Of a stretch of 6,626 nt of DNA, positions 4,943-6,626 are shown piece by piece. Every line of letters starts with the position of its first letter. Position 1 is the stretch's first letter. The notes beneath the pieces were generated by a model. The model did not search any database, was not told the DNA's origin, and worked only from the letters and a program-made list of their open reading frames with translations. Origin of the DNA: an uncultured Clostridium sp. (GTDB taxonomy: Bacteria > Bacillota > Clostridia > Lachnospirales > Lachnospiraceae); the NCBI GenBank assembly GCA_947643685.1, contig CANRXD010000099.1:1-6626 (forward strand). Direction: 5' to 3'. The position numbers and the translations under genes are program-made.

Positions 4943-5251
4943 ATGTTCCAGACCATTTCCATGAGACAACTGGAAGAGATCCTGAACCGGGGAGGAGATT
5001 TTATCCTCTTAGATGTCCGGGACAGGGAAGAGTACGGGAGAGGGCATCTGGAGGGGGCAGTAAACCTGCCCCTGTCAGAAATTGAACAGGCCGATGAAAT
5101 ACTTTCCAGAGACAGGGAAATTATCGTTTACTGCACCCACGGTTCCAACAGCCTTCTGGCGGCCAGGGAACTTTCCAAAATGGGCTTCCGTGCCGTTAAT
5201 ACCTATGGGGGCCTTTCTTATTACCGGGGACGGCATTATGTTTCTTCATAA
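4943..5251 (+). CDS. Single-domain rhodanese-like protein
   Basis: This 102-residue protein starts at ATG 4943, five bases after GGAGG (4933-4937); the ATG at 4931 would contain that RBS. One rhodanese domain fills the protein: FILLDVRDREEYGRGHLEGAVNLPLSEI (residues 20-47) is the signature N-half. IIVYCTHGSNS (60-70) carries the active-site Cys64. LLAARELSKMGFRAVNTYGGLSYYRG is the typical end. Rhodaneses carry a persulfide on the loop Cys and transfer sulfane sulfur. Here the loop reads CTHGSNS, with Asn69 where many single-domain rhodaneses have Arg (as in CxxGxR), so substrate or activity may differ. There is no signal peptide, so it is cytosolic. It lies between two units and is separated from the methyltransferase by a promoter; the partner is unknown. 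No clear promoter of its own was seen. Confidence 0.88.
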   Translation: MFQTISMRQLEEILNRGGDFILLDVRDREEYGRGHLEGAVNLPLSEIEQADEILSRDREIIVYCTHGSNSLLAARELSKMGFRAVNTYGGLSYYRGRHYVSS

Positions 5252-5259
5252 AAAATCAT

Positions 5260-5288
5260 TTGACAGAGGTTTAAACTGCCCTTAAAAT
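5260..5288 (+). promoter_or_regulatory. Near-consensus sigma-A promoter for the RNA methyltransferase
   Basis: TTGACA (5260-5265) and TAAAAT (5283-5288, five of six) are separated by 17 bases. The start would be near 5295, only about three bases before the ATG at 5298. This argues that translation begins further down, at TTG 5367. Confidence 0.75.
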
Positions 5289-5366
5289 GAAGAGGAAATG
5301 GCAACAGTTCAGAGGCTGTCTGAGCTGTTGCGGGAAACGGGAAATCATGTGACAGGAGAAAAAGCT

Positions 5367-6548
5367 TTGGAACATTTTGAGTTAATTGCTCCCTGCCATT
5401 TTGGGCTGGAAGCAGTCATGAAAAAAGAGATCACGGACCTGGGCTATGAGGTGGGCCAGGTGGAGGATGGCCGCGTGACCTTTATCGGTGACGCAGAGGC
5501 CGTCTGCCGTGCCAATATATTTTTGAGGACCACGGAACGTGTTTTGTTAAAGGCAGGAAGCTTTCACGCAGAAACCTTTGAGGACCTGTTTCAGGGAACA
5601 AAAGCCATTCCATGGGAGCGCTATCTTCCACGGGATGGTAAATTTTGGGTTGCCAAGGCTTCGTCCATAAAGAGCAGACTCTTCAGCCCGTCTGATATCC
5701 AGTCCATCATGAAAAAGGCCATGGTGGAGAGGCTGAAGGGGGCATATGGAATTTCCTGGTTTCCTGAAAATGGTGCCAGCTATCCTCTCAGGGTTTTCCT
5801 TTATAAAGATGTGGTAACAGTGGCCATTGACACATCAGGGGAATCTCTTCATAAGCGCGGGTATCGGACATTAACCAGTAAGGCACCTATTACAGAGACC
5901 CTGGCGGCGGCTCTTATTATGCTGACTCCGTGGAAGGCGGACCGGATTTTGGTGGACCCCTTCTGCGGCAGCGGTACTTTCCCCATTGAGGCCGCCATGA
6001 TGGCCGCTTCCATGGCCCCGGGAATGAACCGGGAATTTCTTTCAGAGGACTGGAAAAATCTGATTCCGAGAAAATGCTGGTATGCAGCCATGGATGAAGC
6101 CGGTGACCTGGTGCAAAGGGATATGAAAGTGGATATTCAGGGCTATGACATTGACGGTGAGATCATCCGTGCCGCCAGGGCTAACGCAAAGGCGGCGGGA
6201 GTAGACCATATGATTCACTTCCAGCAAAGGCCGGTGAGCGAATTGAGTCATCCGAAAAAATATGGTTTTATCATTACAAACCCGCCTTATGGAGAGCGGA
6301 TTGAAGAAAAGAGGAACCTGCCCGGGCTGTACCGGACCATTGGCGAGCGGTATCAGGCCCTGGATTCCTGGTCCGCCTATATTATTACTGCTTATGAGGA
6401 TACAGAGCGGTATTTCGGGCGGAAGGCTGATAAAAACAGGAAAATTTATAATGGCATGATGAAAACGTATTTTTATCAGTTCCAGGGGCCGAAACCTTCC
6501 GGAAGGATCAGGGAGAAGCGGAATGAAGAAGAAACGGATCGTGCATAA
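5367..6548 (+). CDS. Class I SAM-dependent 23S rRNA (guanine-N2) methyltransferase, THUMP-UPF0020 family
   Basis: From TTG 5367 this is a 393-residue protein of the YpsC/RlmL-N group, which modifies a guanine in 23S rRNA. The frame is open from ATG 5298 (416 residues). TTG was chosen because AGGAG (5354-5358) is eight bases upstream, ATG 5298 has a poor RBS and sits at the predicted transcription start, and family members begin close to (M)E-FELIAPCHFGLEAV. A THUMP RNA-binding domain covers roughly residues 45-155. The methyltransferase domain carries the SAM loop VDPFCGSGTFPIEAA (from residue 196), the acidic YDIDGEII motif, and the catalytic NPPYGERI (305-312). LTSKAPITETLAAALI is also typical. 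The UPF0020 signature and length fit the single-domain Firmicutes form rather than the fused RlmKL. The exact target base is inferred from the family. Its 3' end overlaps the next gene by 26 bases. Confidence 0.92.
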   Translation: MEHFELIAPCHFGLEAVMKKEITDLGYEVGQVEDGRVTFIGDAEAVCRANIFLRTTERVLLKAGSFHAETFEDLFQGTKAIPWERYLPRDGKFWVAKASSIKSRLFSPSDIQSIMKKAMVERLKGAYGISWFPENGASYPLRVFLYKDVVTVAIDTSGESLHKRGYRTLTSKAPITETLAAALIMLTPWKADRILVDPFCGSGTFPIEAAMMAASMAPGMNREFLSEDWKNLIPRKCWYAAMDEAGDLVQRDMKVDIQGYDIDGEIIRAARANAKAAGVDHMIHFQQRPVSELSHPKKYGFIITNPPYGERIEEKRNLPGLYRTIGERYQALDSWSAYIITAYEDTERYFGRKADKNRKIYNGMMKTYFYQFQGPKPSGRIREKRNEEETDRA

Positions 6549-6626
6549 GCGAACAGGAAATCCCCGAATCATGCATAGACGGTCAGCCGGAATGCTTGTG
6601 CTTTTTGCAGCAGTTATGGCAGGACT
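6523..6626 (+). CDS. N-terminus of an unidentified membrane-anchored protein (3' end outside window)
   Basis: A new frame opens at ATG 6523, inside the last codons of the methyltransferase, with GGGAG (6511-6515) seven bases upstream. It remains open to the window edge (34 codons). The visible part begins MKKKRIVHKRTGNPRIMHRR, strongly basic, and then turns hydrophobic (AGMLVLFAAVMAGL). This pattern means a signal anchor or first membrane helix preceded by a positive cytosolic tail. Class B penicillin-binding proteins (FtsI/SpoVD type) begin this way, but so do many other membrane proteins, so no family is assigned. The 26-base overlap suggests translational coupling to the methyltransferase and shared transcription from the promoter at 5260-5288. 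Confidence 0.65.
   Translation, partial: MKKKRIVHKRTGNPRIMHRRSAGMLVLFAAVMAG

Noticed and set aside
6042..6572. Minus-strand 176-codon frame opposite the methyltransferase
   Set aside because: It is antisense to conserved catalytic motifs of the methyltransferase, with no RBS and no recognisable protein family.

Overview
The window reads as chromosomal DNA of a Gram-positive, low-to-mid GC anaerobe of the Clostridia, most likely Lachnospiraceae-like. The grounds are a class III (Firmicutes-type) fructose-bisphosphatase, strong AGGAGG ribosome sites, consensus sigma-A promoters, U-tailed hairpin terminators, an ECF folate transporter S component under a tetrahydrofolate (THF) riboswitch, and a THUMP/UPF0020 RNA methyltransferase. 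The taxonomic guess is inference from protein style; nothing here names a species. No prophage, transposase, CRISPR array, tRNA or rRNA is visible.

Layout. Bases 1-1073 hold the 3' end of fbp, followed 24 bases later by a DUF1700/HAAS membrane protein and a terminator. Bases 1130-2020 are an autonomous unit: consensus promoter, a phased TGTAAC-type repeat resembling a WalR site, a secreted SH3b-NlpC/P60 peptidoglycan hydrolase, and a terminator. Bases 2027-2094 hold a second, very long hairpin. A folT-type gene (2115-2678) runs on the minus strand. Its roughly 340-base leader contains a THF aptamer (2976 to 2880) and a long linker whose two ends can pair into a roughly 20-bp helix over the folT ribosome binding site. 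Divergent from it is a MATE-family efflux gene (3199-4551). A 63-residue Asn/Ser/Gln-repeat protein with its own strong RBS and terminator follows (4616-4860). Next come a one-domain rhodanese-like protein (4943-5251) and an RNA methyltransferase with its own near-consensus promoter (5260-5288). The window ends in the N-terminus of an unidentified membrane-anchored protein that overlaps the methyltransferase (6523 onward).

The genes look like neighbouring housekeeping and envelope units rather than one pathway. The most notable element is the folT leader. The aptamer is recognisable, but its predicted expression platform works at a distance: an anti-Shine-Dalgarno segment just after the aptamer matches the RBS about 165 bases downstream, with further segments in the same order extending the helix. 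Competing pairings suggest how ligand binding could be coupled to RBS access. Also worth noting are the helically phased repeat at the hydrolase transcription start, a probable TTG start for the methyltransferase supported by promoter position, and the small low-complexity protein.
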